Below the pieces are notes generated by a model. The model searched no databases. It had not been told where the DNA came from and worked only from the letters and a program-made list of their open reading frames with translations. From Pomacea canaliculata (taxonomy: Eukaryota > Mollusca > Gastropoda > Architaenioglossa > Ampullariidae), in contig NC_037595.1 in the NCBI RefSeq assembly GCF_003073045.1, positions 5,010,227-5,074,226 of the forward strand: a stretch of DNA of 64,000 nucleotides, given 5' to 3'. This document shows positions 46,721 to 59,529 of this stretch, one piece after another (position 1 is the stretch's first letter; each line of letters opens with the position of its first letter). Position numbers and translations under genes: made by a program.

Positions 46721-48122
46721 AGAAAATGAAGACGCTGCTTTGAAGATTTTTTATCATCAGAGAAAAAGTCATTTTATTTGGTACTGTACGAAACTAATCG
46801 AGATAAAGAACAAAATGTTGAAGAAATTTTAGACCCACAGAAAATTTGTAATGGTGTTAAGGCCTACTGGGAATTATAGGAAGATTGAGATACTAATTTA
46901 ACCCAAGCTTCCTAAAACGTTTCAAACATTAAGCAATATATCTATATATTGTATGTATATATCTTTCGCCTACTTGTAACTACTGTTGTAACGAGGTGTC
47001 ACAAATACGAAGAAATAAAAAGATTTTTAATAACGACATGGAATAAAACATCAGCTATACGATTGTAAAAACTAAAAAAATATATTTTTACGTAAATCAC
47101 GTAAGCAGTTTGTCTGCACATGTATGCAAATGATTTCCTGTCTCCACCTGTTCATGTCTGACCTATGATCATCTTGCCACATATGCATCACATAGGAAAT
47201 CCCCGAAGGATGCAACTCTATTGTGAGAAATCGACCCATGGTATCTCTCTTTCATTCAATCAAATGATGAATTAAAACTAACAAAAAGTCAACTTGTTTG
47301 CTTAAGCATATGATGGATTAATTAAACTTTTTTCAAGACAGACGAAACCCAGAAATGGAAAATTACAAAATACTACAAAAAAACAAAACCCATCGTAAGT
47401 TTGTAGTAAGGCCATCGTCGTGGGAAAGTATTCCGGGAAATGCAAGCGGAGATACAAAATGTGGAACAACTCGAGTTTATTAGCAAAGGGGGAAAATATA
47501 ATTGCAACAATATCCCGTTAAAAATTTCGAGCTAAACTTTATTTGCGAATAAATCTGATTAATGTAGTGGTTAACTGCTATTTTCAAACCGTGCAGTTAA
47601 TTTGCTGTTCTAGCAAAATACTGTACTTTACTTCGTTCTTGTTCTTTGCATATAAGCTTTGTAGGGATATATTTCATGTTTTAATTCCTTTCATTTGAAC
47701 AGTCTATTTTTTAGCTATAGGTTCGATAATTGAAGTTTTACGCCATGTCAGCAACTGATGCTATCTCACAGCGATAGCTATAATATAAAGATGCTCCCGT
47801 AATTTCAATCAAGAAGAATTGCAAACACCGAAAATGATTCCCAAATAAAAACTGTACTGTGTCTAAAATGTCCCATAAGATTACAAACATACTCAACCAA
47901 ATCATCCTACAAACAAAACAGCGTTCTAGAGGAAGTCAACCATTAAAATGAAACACTCAGAACATCGGTTTTTTTTCAATGGTTGTCGACAGCTTGAAAC
48001 CATCTATCTACTCGATAGTGAAGCAGATTGGACGTCCGTGATACCTATTCTTATCATTCTGACATTTTTTCTTGTACGATTGGCCAGAACAGTATAGACT
48101 TACTAACCATTATGTCACCTTC

Positions 48123-48219
48123 GTGACTGCGCCAGACGGCTGTTCTCACATTCACCAGCAGTATTTAACCCAGGGCTCTCATCAAAAAACCAACAACTGA
48201 CAGTCTCACAGACCCTCGG
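48123..48219 (+). promoter_or_regulatory. gene I promoter module and exon 1, altered donor
   Basis: Module GTGACTGCGCCAGACGGCTG followed by TTCTCACA (48123-48150), TATA-like TATTTAAC at 48162-48169, leader to about 48219. Where gene H has CTCGG then GTAAGT, gene I has CTCGG then ATACGT, so the usual donor is missing and leader splicing must differ (for example a GT at 48224) or fail. Confidence 0.6.
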
Positions 48220-48302
48220 ATACGTTACACGTATGTCTGCGTACACAAGCTCTTGCTCTGATTCGGAGAAGATTAATTTTACTTTTACTTATAGATATAT
48301 AT

Positions 48303-48760
48303 GTTACGGCCAAAGCCCGAAATCGGCCAAAGTGGGAACTGGCCGGCCAAATCATGAAGAGGCCAGTATTGCATCACATTGACCGGCCAATGTCCGATCT
48401 TTTCTAGGTTTCGGGATTCGGCCAGCCAGTTTGCGAAATGGCATGGGGCGATCGGACAAAGTCGGAAGAAAAAGGTCATGAAAGATTTTGGGTGTTTGTA
48501 TACTATAATGATAATCATATTATATTGATAATTAATTATACTAATCCGCCATCACACCGGTACCAACAGCTGTGCCACCTACCGGAGAGTCTTGTATCAA
48601 CACATTAAATATTTGCCAGGGATTTCCCGCCAGTTCGCGAACTGGCCGGCCAAAGTAGCATATACACCAAGTACATCGGACATTTGCCACACACCTCGGC
48701 CAAAGTGCGAAATGGCCGGCCAATTCGGGAACTGGCCGAACTTCGGGCTTTGGCCGTAAC
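48303..48760. mobile_element. 458-bp MITE with long inverted termini in intron 1 of gene I
   Basis: 19-bp identical terminal inverted repeat GTTACGGCCAAAGCCCGAA (48303-48321; reverse complement at 48742-48760), continued imperfectly inward by repeated GGCCGGCCAA and CGGCCAAAGT units. The flanks are (TA)n, so the target duplication cannot be defined; insertion into TA is plausible. Absent from the matching position in gene H. Frames inside are artefacts of the repeats. Confidence 0.85.
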
Positions 48761-48944
48761 ATATATATATATTACTTTTTCTATAACGAGTACATAGTTC
48801 TTTAAAAGTAGTCAAAGCTGTCAAATTGTTCTAGGTGTCATTTTCTTTTTTATCTTATACGAACAAACACTGGTTATAATAAACATAACAGAAGCCCTAC
48901 ATGTCATTTCATCCCTGCAGTGCCAACTTCCGCCAAACTTCACC

Positions 48945-50236
48945 ATGAAGGCTGTCCTGTGTCTCCTGGTTCTCGTGGCCTCTGCCTACGCTTCCCCTAA
49001 GGAACTGAGCGAAGCTGAGAAGCGCGTCTTCCTAGATAGTCTTGGCCTTAGTCGTAAGATTACTTACTTTGATCTCATCTGAACAGAATTGTCAATATTA
49101 AGACCTTTATCTGCATTTGGATGCTGTTTGAGGTTTGTGTTTGCGAACACTGTTTGCCGCAATTTTCATGTCACTGTTCAGCTCTGCTTTATTATAATAA
49201 ACACGGTATTAATAATTCATTACTTCCCTTGATTTCTAATGTGAAGTTAGTTTCAGGTTTTCAGCAAACAGCATGCTGAATCTTTCATCTTTTGTAGTCT
49301 GACCAATCGAGGACCAAAGAGTTAATTGAAGCACGTTGAAATGCTCTGATACTTTTATATCAAAATTTACTCTCAGGTTTTATTACCGAGTAAAGTATTG
49401 TGTTTTCTTTTGTGATCTGATCGATCAACTAAAACACAAAAGTCGGATTTCACTAAGCTTGCTAGAAGTGATTTTAATAAATATTAAATATAATACCTCT
49501 ATAAATATTTATTTATTATTAGATTTATAATCTGATTTTACTAGATTGCAAGAGATAAAACACAGATATCGTTTATATATACCTGGAAAAAGCCACAGTG
49601 TTCTACAACTCATTTGCTACCTCGTAAGCTGTGACTGTATGTAATACCTTTTCTTTTAGCCTCAGTAACTTATTTCTGTTATAAATTCGTAGATCTGTTC
49701 GATCTCACAACCCTGAAGTCCACCTTCTGCGGAATTGTCGCTCTTGGCGGAAGTACCGAACCCGAGCCCATATGTGAGATTCTGTGCCACCAGGTGCTGT
49801 CTGGAGAGACAGTCGCCGAGAACCTTCTGATCAGTGGCTGTCCTCTCCTCTGCATTTCGTAAGTTCAAGTTGTTTTATTACATTTCTGTAAATTACCGAG
49901 ATCAGTAAAATTATTTTTCATAATAATGTATTGGAGTCTTAATCTGTTAAAGAGTGTTTCATATATCTATTTTACATACTACTGTATGCTGTATATTTTG
50001 TTTTTAAAACAGCTTTTAATCTATACAGCTGAACCAAAATATTGTTGCAAAATATTGTGTCACTTAGGAAAACGATGGATAAAAGAGAAATTGACAGAGA
50101 ATAAGCAATAAGAAAGCGGAGAAACGATAAATGTTGTACTCTAACCTGGAAGTCATGTGCATAAACAAAGCATTTGATTATCAAAGTTTCATCTTCTTGC
50201 AGCTTCCCGACTTTGCTCCACCTCATCCCCTGCTAA
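48945..50236 (+). CDS. gene I: six-Cys secreted hairpin-like peptide
   Basis: Exons 48945-49053, 49693-49858 and 50203-50236, phases 1 and 2, about 102 residues. Signal peptide MKAVLCLLVLVASAYA, propeptide SPKELSEAEKR, mature start VFLDSLGLS. The core has STFCG, CEILC, CPLLC and exon 4 SFPTLLHLIPC with no residue after the last cysteine. It is a tandem copy of H (exon 2 nearly identical) but exon 3 shows replacement changes in conserved places (EPEPIC for DTETQC, ENLLISGC for ENLLHSGC, CIS for CNS). UTR part of exon 2 begins at 48921; AATAAA at 50303-50308. The leader donor is altered and a MITE sits in intron 1, so expression may be reduced. Confidence 0.8.
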
Positions 50237-50319
50237 TAAGCCAACGGTTCAGTCTGAACATTGGACATGTTAGACATAAGATGGCAAATCACTTTTTGAG
50301 ATAATAAACTTTTCTCAAT

Positions 50320-50770
50320 GATTTCAATTTCAATTTCAATTTCAATTTAACTTTATTATCTCACGCGGAGAAATTACAAGACGTGGTAAAACAACTGGCT
50401 TATAATAAAAACTTATAATAAAAACTTAATAACAACTAAATTCCACTCAAACTATCATCTCACACAAACACCTACAGTCCATGTAAATAACCCAACTAAA
50501 TAAGAAACATCACTAAAACTCTATTCACAAAAACACACACCCACACCACACCCACACACTCACAAATCCTTACAACACTTGTTCAGTAAGACAACAGACT
50601 TGTTTATAAGTTGGAGGTTGCATATCGCCAAAAGTGCAAACTCTGGACCCTGTCTAATTTGGATGGTCGATCTTTGATGGTGTTTCACGTGATCTCGAGG
50701 CCTATCCCAGTTGATTTGTTAGTGACAGTGAGTTCTAAAAGTTCTCTTACGGATTTGCTTTTACTTACAG
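50320..50770 (-). mobile_element. LINE-like 3' fragment behind gene I
   Basis: Begins with four or five TTTCAA units, then TTTAACTTTATTATCTCACG; on the minus strand this is a 3' end with an (ATTGAA)n tail. The distal part (50628-50705) is the inverted match of 46590-46680. It inserted about 15 bp after the gene I poly(A) signal and is absent after gene H. Confidence 0.5.
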
Positions 50771-50774
50771 TGTA

Positions 50775-52490
50775 GCAAGCTGAGTCAAACAAATAAAAAA
50801 AAAGTTGGAAAGATAGTAAATTTTTCTAGCTTAACATTATCAAAAAATGAAATTTCGTTTTAGAACGTTCCTTTACATGAGTACTATAACCTGTAAACCG
50901 AAAGGAAACATTAAATATGAGCTGAACAAGAAAAGACATACGCTTGAATAAGTCTGAGCTCAGTTTGTGATGCAAGTTAGGTTAACCTTAAACTTTTCCT
51001 ACCGTGCACAGACCAGATGATCTGGAGAAAGTGGTCAACTGTCGATTCCGACTGGGGCTTGATTATACAGTGACCTGACGTAGTCTCACTCAGATATCAT
51101 TAAAACATCCATATTTATGTGGCCCATCCTATGAGGTCTCCAAGAGTCAAGAACAAAAAAGCTTATTTAATTTAATAATATAAAGATGAGAACTAGGACT
51201 CGATTTCTCACTTTCCCTTTTACACCCCTACGACAAAGAATCATGGTTACATTCCTTATAACCGTCAGGTTTCTCCGCCGTTTCTAGTATATATTGTGAA
51301 AAATTTATGTAAGAATATTAACAATGCAGCTGTGTAGCTTTTTTTGTTTTAATTTTCACTTAGCTTATTCGATGGAGTGTTACAGCAGAAGCAGAACTCT
51401 AGGATCAGACAGCTTTCACATTCTATATATATAATTATAAACAAACCACAGTAATTATTACCACAAAGTATATGTTTGTATATATCCTCTGACAAAGTTT
51501 ATGAAACAATTTTATATTAATAAATTTAAAATTTTCGATTTTGTATGATCATGATAGCTGCTTATTTAGGTAACCTGAGGCATTTTTATTTCAAACATAC
51601 CGGAATGTGACATTAATCCCACTTTGGTCCCATCAATCATTTTCACACTTGTAGGCTACAGCACACATGATGCATTTACTCTTGAAAAAATGTGATTAAG
51701 TGAAGGATTTGAATTTTGTTAGAAGGCTACTGCTCTTGTTGAAGCTCGCTCGCTTATTGAATAAAAAATTTCTTATCTATCCTACAAAATTCAGGTTTGT
51801 TTTCTTGTACCAGTGAGCCACAGAGAAAAAGTGACATAAATATTAAATATTCTCTCTCTATATATATTTTACTTTCTCGTAATTTTTATGTTTCATTAAA
51901 TTTTATTTCATCTATCCTATTCCTAACGTGTATAAAAGGAATATGTAAAAAAATAGGTACTGACTTCATGTCTGTGTGTGCGTATGTTAATATGTTCGTG
52001 CGTATATTTACAGCATCAGACATGCGTTTCCTTCTTCGCTTCCTGTATATCGTTCGGTAATCCCCTCTGGACACATTCAACAATTATCAAGCTACACATT
52101 GGATTACATAGAACAGTAGATGTCTAGCCTATAAGGACTTTAAGCCTTTTGAAAAAAAAAATTATACAATTAGGATACAAGGACCTTTCCAAAAACCTGA
52201 CCTATGATTACAGGGTTTGGCCTCATTCAGCCTCATAAGATGCGACGAGGAAAGCTCTTTGCCTAAAACTTGAGAGAGATGTGGGTAGTTTAATACAAGA
52301 AAATGTCGTTAAATAGACATCAGAAGTTTTTTTTATCAAAAACAGCCACCAACTACCCATTACACTAAATACTGGAGTATATTTAGATCAACCTCTCGTC
52401 ATCTCTTCAAAGCACACCTCACTGGATGTCCAGAAGAAGGACGTTCCTTATCGACAGGTAATTTAGGATGGGGTGGAACGGTGCTTGTAT
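50775..52490. other. upstream flank of gene J, no gene seen
   Basis: AT-rich. From about 51900 onward it resembles the sequence before genes K (56580-57100) and L (62580-63100), including a GTGCGTATGTTAA segment and a CACTGGATGTCCAG segment, so it belongs to the J/K/L repeat unit. Confidence 0.5.
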
Positions 52491-52509
52491 TATGATTACG
52501 TCATACATC

Positions 52510-52605
52510 GTGACTGAAACAGATCGGTGTTTCACACACCCAGGCACTATATAATCCCAGCTTCTAGTCGGAGACATCAATTGACCATTCTCTGCAGACT
52601 GTCAG
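52510..52605 (+). promoter_or_regulatory. gene J promoter module and non-coding exon 1
   Basis: CRE-like TTACGTCA (52496-52503), shared module GTGACTGAAACAGATCGGTG followed by TTTCACA (52510-52536), TATA box TATATAAT at 52548-52555, leader from about 52580 to a donor (GTCAG then GTGAGT; exon end 52605). Confidence 0.75.
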
Positions 52606-52900
52606 GTGAGTGAAGCGTACGACTTCTGTGAGTTCGAAAATTGTTTTCACCCGCCCTCGTTTTCTCTCTCTCTCTTAGCACACACACACACACATACATA
52701 TACACACACAAAGGCGCAAATACACCTACTTGTTCAGCTCACTTCTCTCCTAAAAGATGCTTAATTGTTCGTTACCACTATAGTGCGCTTTTGTTCTGAA
52801 AGACAAGCATGTTTCAATCATTATAACGTCTATATCTCTGTACCTCAAGCCTGACCTAGAATTTCTTTCTTCAGGCCCCCAACCTCTGCCAAACTTCACC

Positions 52901-54675
52901 ATGAAGGTTCTGTGTCTCCTGGTTCTCGTGACTGCTGCCTACGCTGCCCCTAGGGAATTAGCCGACTTCCAGAAGCGCGTCTTCTTGGACAGCCTGGGCC
53001 TTAGCCGTAAGACAATCATCTTGTTCTGAAAGGCCTGCAGAATTTTCTTTAAAATGGAGATCACTCTAAATTTCTGAACCACAATTCAAAATCTTAAACA
53101 GTATTAAAAACTCTGTTGATTGACTTGACAGATAAAGTATATGAACGTTGAGGAATTTTAACAGCCTAGTTCTTACTGTGCTGTTTTCCAAGATGTGTGC
53201 AGAAAAATGCAATGGAGCTGTGTTTTTATATATAAATAGTTTATAGCATGTATACCCTGTGACTAAAAACACAGAATATAGAATCTTTGTGTTTAAAAGG
53301 AGTTGCTTTCATAGAGCTTTTACTCAAGTTATAGCCAGCTAGCTACTACAGCACACTGTTGACTGTATCCATCCCTAGATCTCTTTAACCTCGACACCCT
53401 GACATCAACCGTCTGCGGAATCGTGGCTCTGGGTGGAAGTTCCGACACCGAGACCCAGTGCGAGGGTCTGTGCCACCAGGTGCTGTCAGGTGAAACAGTT
53501 GCTGAGAACCTTCTACACAGCGGGTGTCCTCTCCTCTGTAACTCGTAAGTAAACGCACTTTTTTTTTACTTTTGACGACGCTTGTTCAGAATTTGGCTCA
53601 TTTGCGTAGGATTATTTGTTTAAAATCTGCTCTCTCTTTCTCTCAAACAATACCAAAACTTTTATGTGTGTCTATATATATATATGAAGCCGTTCTTTGC
53701 CTTTTAGAGATATCTTTTAATATTTTTTTCAGAACTTGATATCTGCTCACATACATGGGATTACTTATCTACACTTTTTTGTAGGACAAAATAACTTTAC
53801 AGCGGGTTCATTAAATGGGTTAATAGATTGTTGTGCCGATGCTCGAGTGGCACATAACTTGTTCTCCAAGAAAGTTACTAACATAAATGCTCAAATCGAA
53901 ACAAGGGTTCTGGTAGGAACTGCGAACGGTTAAAATTTCTACAATTACCTGCAACATCCCGGGTACCGACGTGGTCCAATGGAACGGAGCTACCCTTGCT
54001 GAGCTATGTTCGCAGAGAGAAATTAGATTCTGTGAAGTAACCCTTTCTTCCGAAATTGGCTTTCTGCCTTGTTTCTAATACTAAGAACGATAAAGACTAA
54101 AGGAGTAATCCCCCACAACACATCCTCCTATGAACATGGCATCGTTTAATCGAAAACCTTCTACAATGGTCCTACTAGAATTTGTTACCATAAACTCAAA
54201 ACAGAAGAAGAATCTGTTCTAACATTTGAAGAAGCATTGACCAAAGACTGGAAAAGAGGAATAACCTTCACTGACGACCAATTCTCTCATCGTAAGAAGC
54301 CCAAAAAAGTCCCTGTAGTGTAAGTTTAGCTCTCATGAGCCCGAAATGTGTTCTAGGGTGTTGTGTTACAGAAACTGGAGTCTTTTGGAAGGTTCACTAC
54401 TTTCAGAAGGCTCACTACATATTTGATAATCAGAAGAAAAAATCAAATACTATTATTAAGACACATGATTCGACAAGGGGAAGTTAGAAAGAGATAGAGA
54501 TAGTGACAGTAGAGGCAAAGCATTCGGGAGAAAATGATAGACATTTTATTACAAACTAATGAAATGTGCATAAGAAAAGCACTTAATAAGACATGTAATC
54601 AAACTGTTATTTGTTTGCAGATTCCAGTATCTGCTCCACCTCGTCCCGTTTTGTCCCACAGCTGCATCCAGCTGA
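52901..54675 (+). CDS. gene J: six-Cys secreted hairpin-like peptide
   Basis: Exons 52901-53006, 53379-53544 and 54621-54675, phases 1 and 2, about 108 residues. Signal peptide MKVLCLLVLVTAAYA (one residue shorter than K), propeptide APRELADFQKR, mature peptide of about 82 residues starting VFLDSLGLS. The core has STVCG, CEGLC, CPLLC. Exon 4, SFQYLLHLVPFC with tail PTAASS, places the sixth cysteine one residue later (x12 rather than x11). UTR part of exon 2 begins at 52875; AATAAA at 54721-54726. First of three tandem J/K/L units. Function unknown. Confidence 0.85.
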
Positions 54676-54759
54676 ACACGTTCCAACAACCAATATGATA
54701 TAAAGATCAGTTCATATGATAATAAAATCTTCTAAAATATATTTCAAGTCCTTCAGTCA

Positions 54760-55315
54760 TGGCTTGTGTCTGCACGTTCAGGTCTCCACACGTGTGCTTG
54801 CTTGTGTAAGAATCCGTTATCTGGTTATTTTTAGTACATAAAGTGTTGTTTACTGGGGGTCTGGTGTGGAGCACGCATGTGACTTGATAATTGAATACTT
54901 GTGAGCAGGAATTGAAAGTGAAAAAAATTACAAGCTATGAAATCAGTACAATATCAAAGCCTTACAATGCGAATCAAATACTGTTTTGACATGCCAAGCA
55001 CAGATATGAATTTACATCTGAAGATTATACTTTGTGAACAAATAAGATAGCATGACATATTTCCTGCTATTCGAAAGTATGAAAGCAAAATGAAAGAATT
55101 GTTTACGATACCATAGTTGGACTGTGTGTCGCAGTATTACTGGTTTTTAAGCCAGAACGGGAACACTGTGACACTGCATTTGGATGATTACAGAAACAAA
55201 CCAAAAGAAAGAATAATCAGGAATATCCTATATATATACACCCTACCCCTCTTCTTCTCTTACTTTTTCTTCCACACTCGCTCTCTATCACAGACACACT
55301 GCCTCACAGACTGCA
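54760..55315. other. 3' flank of gene J, duplicated after gene K
   Basis: No gene seen. About 54760-55110 matches about 59560-59925 after gene K; the match ends where the LINE-bearing insert begins. Confidence 0.5.
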
Positions 55316-55319
55316 AGTA

Positions 55320-56130
55320 CACATTCAGATATTACTGGTCCTGACATGAGCTATGGCAGAGTTCAGGAAGGTTATCGTCTCGTCAAAGAAATTGTTTCTC
55401 ACTGGGAAAGTCTGACCTGAACGAGAACTGACCCCAGAGGGCTTGAGACAGAACAGGTCATTGGCCGGGTGAAATGCATTCGCCACAATCTTGCACGCCC
55501 TGCACAGACTGCACTGGAAGTATAGGTCATAGACAATAAGTCTGATAGCTGCACGCACCACCCCGTCGAGTATGACTTTCTGTTTTTTGGGTGGTACTGC
55601 CGTAACAGACAGATAGGTCAGTTCACTTCCGACCACCGCCCAATAATAGACTCACCAGATTTCATCAGGAATTGTAGTCTAAAAAGAATGGGCGATTCAA
55701 GGTGCTTGAGGATGAAGTGAAGCGCCAGAGAAACAACATCATTCATTGACTGACTGGACCGATAGGCAAATTGAAGAAGGTCCAGTTTAAGAAAGGGGGC
55801 TAATAGTGATAATACAGGGGCGGTGGCTGTCATTGGTGGGGTGTTGTCTTGGTCAAATCCACCGTAAAACTCGTTCAGCCTATCAGGGAGTGCAGCGTAT
55901 TGAATGGCATTGTCTTTGTGTTGACGGAGTTGAGACGAGTTGAAATTCCACTTGAATTCTGCAAGTGGCGGTGAACTACGGCTTGTCGTAATGCGGCGTA
56001 ATGCAGCGTAAAGGAATGTCCAATTCTTCGTCATGTAGGAAGTGACGACATCTCCTGCTCATGAATGTCGGCTCAGGGGGCTGTCATTGAGACCCAGTCA
56101 GTGCAGGCAAGACAGTCTTGCCGCCTGGTT
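55320..56130 (-). mobile_element. truncated LINE (reverse transcriptase to C-terminus)
   Basis: Minus-strand frames 56034-55618 and 55636-55325 resemble a CR1/Rex-like non-LTR ORF2: a linker with LRQHKDNA and LPDRLNEFYGGF, the reverse-transcriptase block LDLLQFAYRSSQSMNDVV, then, after an internal deletion, the C-terminal ACKIVANAFHPANDLF and RNNFFDETITFLNS. The catalytic palm segment is missing. A remnant of the region before the linker (RTCLACTDWVSMTAP) extends to about 56130. A dead insert between J and K. Confidence 0.75.
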
Positions 56131-56134
56131 CCAA

Positions 56135-57110
56135 CACCTGACTAAATTGTTAATGGTACTTCAACTGACTCCGAGCACCCAGCGCGCATATTCAATAGCC
56201 AACACAAGGCAATTTAGTATAATAAAGAGATTATTAATATGCGAGAGTTTTCCAAATCAATTTACGCAATGATATAATGCTTCAATTTCCCGTTAACTTC
56301 CCTTTGTCCAAATATCACGATCCACTATCTTAACTACTACACACAACATCTTAGAGTCAAAGGTGCTTTATTAGTTCATTGTTCCTTGACTCGAGTAGAA
56401 TTTTTCTATGTTTGGGTTTAATGTTCAAAGTCTAGCATGTATAGTCATCAGACGACATGTTAGAATTGACATATGTTCTTTTACATTAACACACGTTAAC
56501 CGTTTATATCTGCCCCTGCATCTCCTAGATGTCTCCGTTGTCACACAGAAGGGTGGGTAGGTGTGGCAGGAGGTACTCACTTCACTTCTGCGTGTGCGTA
56601 TGTTAACGTGTCTGTACGTAAATTTACAACGTAAGACATGCGTTTTCTTATTTCCTTCTAGTAGATCTCGTGTAAATCCTTTTGGACACTTTAAACAACT
56701 TTAAGAGTACCCATAAAATTACATGGAAAAGTGGGTGTACATCCTAGTATGACCTTCGGCCTTTTAGAAAGCAGTTAATACAATCACAAAACGAAGACGT
56801 TTCCAAAATCAGACCTCTAATTGCAGATGTTTTGCCTCATTCAGTTTCGTAAGATGGCATGAGCAAAGCCAGTTTCCCTAAAACTTTCAAGAAATGTTGG
56901 TAGCTTAATACAAGAAAATCCGCGAGTATCGTTTGAAGACATCAGATCTTTCAACCAGCTACCCACTATGCTAAATACTGGAGTATGCACAACAACCTGT
57001 CATCTCTACATAACAAACAACACTGGATGTCCAGGGGAAGGACGGTCCTTATCGGCAGATAACTCAAAATGGGACGTAACGGTACGTGTGTTGCGATCAT
57101 CACGTGACAC
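56135..57110. other. upstream flank of gene K, duplicated before gene L
   Basis: No gene seen. About 56360-57110 aligns with about 62363-63106, marking the J/K/L repeat unit. Confidence 0.55.
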
Positions 57111-57113
57111 ATC

Positions 57114-57210
57114 GTGACTGAAACAGATCGCTGTTTTCACATACCTCAGCACTATATAATCCCGGCTTCTAGTCGGCGACATCAGTTGACCATTCTCTAC
57201 AGACCGTCTG
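57114..57210 (+). promoter_or_regulatory. gene K promoter module and non-coding exon 1
   Basis: E-box CACGTGA (57101-57107), shared module GTGACTGAAACAGATCGCTG followed by TTTTCACA (57114-57141), TATA box TATATAAT at 57153-57160, leader to a donor (GTCTG then GTGAGT; exon end 57210). Confidence 0.75.
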
Positions 57211-57535
57211 GTGAGTGAAACGTACGTCGTCGGTGGGCTCGAAGATGTGTTCATCTTTTCTCCGTAGCTATTTCTTTATTTCTTTTCTTTGTTTCTTTCT
57301 TTCCCTCACACACTCACACACGCATACGTGCACACTGGCACACACACACAAACACATGCCCGCACGTATTTGTTCTACTCCCAAGTGACTCCTTGTTCTT
57401 TACAACTATAATGTGCTTATAACTTCTGTTCTGAAGTACTGTCCGTTTCAATGATTGTAGAGTCTGTATGTCTGTAACTCAAGCCTGACCTAGAATTTCT
57501 TTCTTCAGGGCCCACAGCCTCCGCAAAGATTCATC

Positions 57536-59449
57536 ATGAAGGTTGTTCTGTGTCTCCTGGTTCTCGTGGCTGCTGCCTACGCTGCTCCAAAGGAATTAAC
57601 CGATGTCGAGAAGCGTGTCTTTTTGGACAGCCTGGGCCTTAGCCGTAAGACAATCATCTTGCTCTTAAAGAAACGCTGACTGGGCCAGACTTAGATCCGT
57701 GTATAATTTCTCCAAGTTGGGATGTCAACATGTGACAGAAATCGTTTCTTGTAATTCTTTGACTAGAATTTCTTTTGAATGGGGATCACTTTAAATTTCT
57801 GAACCACAATGAAAAAATGTAGAAAGTATCAAATTAGTAACTCGTCGTGGAGGGTTACAAATATGCTGTTTTCCAAGATGTGTAAAACAGCGTTCAGAAA
57901 AAAATATAATGAAATATTGTTCATAGCACATACACCCTGTGATTGGATACACAAAGACTGGATCATTACGTTTAAATAGTGTTGCTTTAAATGATCAACT
58001 CAAGCGATAGCTAGCTGCTACAGCATACTGTTGACTGAATACATCCCTAGATCTCTTTAACCTCGACACCCTGAAGTCAACCGTCTGCGCAATGGTGTTA
58101 CTGGGCGGAAGTGACGATACCGAGGCCCAGTGCGAGACTCTGTGTCAGCAGGTGCTGACAGGAGAGCTTCTACACAGCGGCTGTCCTCTCCTCTGTCATT
58201 CGTAAGTCAACTCAGTTCGTTTTCTTTTGAAGGCTCTTGTTCAGATATTGTATCAGAACATTATTCTTTTCATTTGTTTAAAATCTGCTCTCTCTCTCTC
58301 TCTCTCTCTCTTTTTATGAGTAAATATGTTTATATTTATATAAATAGCCATGTAAACACATTTCTTGCCTTTTAGAGACGTCTTTTTAGATTTTTTTCAA
58401 ACTTGATGTCTGCTCATTTGGATTTGATTATTTCGTTAATATGTGTGCGTGAGAGAGAGCTTTTAGGGATTTTTTATATCGCTTTACGTAGTGGGTAAAA
58501 TTTCACTAAGTTCACATTGAGATCAATCTTTTTGTACGGCAAAATTTCTTTAAAAGCTGGTTCATTAAAATGGGTAAATATATTGCTGTGTCTGATGCTC
58601 GAGTGGCACAGATAGTATCCTCCAAGAAGGTATCTAACGTCAATGCTCAGATGGAAACAATGATTCTCAGAGTTTTGCGAACGGTTAAAAATAGTCATTT
58701 CTGAGACTTGCCTGCAACATCTCGAGTACCTATGTGGTCCAATCGGATGGAGCTGCCCTTGCTGGCATATGTTTGCAAAGAAAAACCAGGTTCTATCTGT
58801 AAAGTCGTCCATCTTCCAGAAAAGGGCTGTGCTGTCTTGTTTCTAATCTTGGGAACGATGAAGACTAAGGAGTAATCCTCTACAGCATATCCTAATATGA
58901 ACATTGTATCTTAAATTCAAAGACTTTCACGTTGATAGTCCCACCAAAAGCGTACCAACGTCCTCATTGGGCTTTCACAGTTTTCAGACTGCAGATGACA
59001 TTAATTCGATAGCTCCTGTTGAAGGCACAAAATGAAAGGAAAAAATTTGTTCCTAATTTTTGAAGAAGCATTGACCAAGGAAAACAGCAGTAACCTTCAC
59101 CGAGTACCCAGTCCTTTATCATACTAAGCTCCAAAATGCCTGTAGTGTATAATTAACCCTAAAAATGAGTTATGAAGTTCTGTTAAATAAAAACTGAAAT
59201 TTCTTGCTAATCAAAAGATAAAATCCAAAAACTATTATTAAGAAACATACGATTATACCATCTGCAGACAAAGTAGAACTGAAAATAGAAAAAGATAGTG
59301 ACAGCAGATGTAAAACATTCAGTAGAAAACGAGAGATGTTTTATCACAAATTAAGGAAATGTGCAAGAAAGCATTTGATTAGACATAAAATCAAACTGTT
59401 ATTTGTTTCCAGATTCCAGTCTCTAGTCCATCTCGTTCCATGTAACTAA
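57536..59449 (+). CDS. gene K: six-Cys peptide with shortened core loop
   Basis: Exons 57536-57644, 58051-58201 and 59413-59449, phases 1 and 2, about 98 residues. Signal peptide MKVVLCLLVLVAAAYA, propeptide APKELTDVEKR, mature peptide of about 71 residues starting VFLDSLGLS. The core has STVCA, CETLC, CPLLC; exon 4 SFQSLVHLVPCN. Exon 3 is 15 nt shorter than in the other six-Cys genes: the TVAEN segment before LLHSGC is absent, so the inter-motif loop is x12 instead of x17, in frame. UTR part of exon 2 begins at 57509; AATAAA at 59522-59527. Function unknown; the short loop may alter the hairpin turn. Confidence 0.85.
58292..58312. repeat. (TC)n microsatellite
   Basis: Short TC run in the last intron of gene K; similar CA and TC runs occur in intron 1 of J, K and L. 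Confidence 0.85.
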
Positions 59450-59529
59450 ATGCTCAGCTTCCCACCCTTCATCTGAGCATGTCGCTACAGGCAATATGAT
59501 ATAAAGATCGGTTGATATGATAATAAAAC

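Noticed and set aside
48285-48824. Minus-strand ORFs rich in GRPVRELAG and FPNWPA-like repeats
   Set aside because: They are translations of the MITE's GGCCGGCCAA repeats, not genes.
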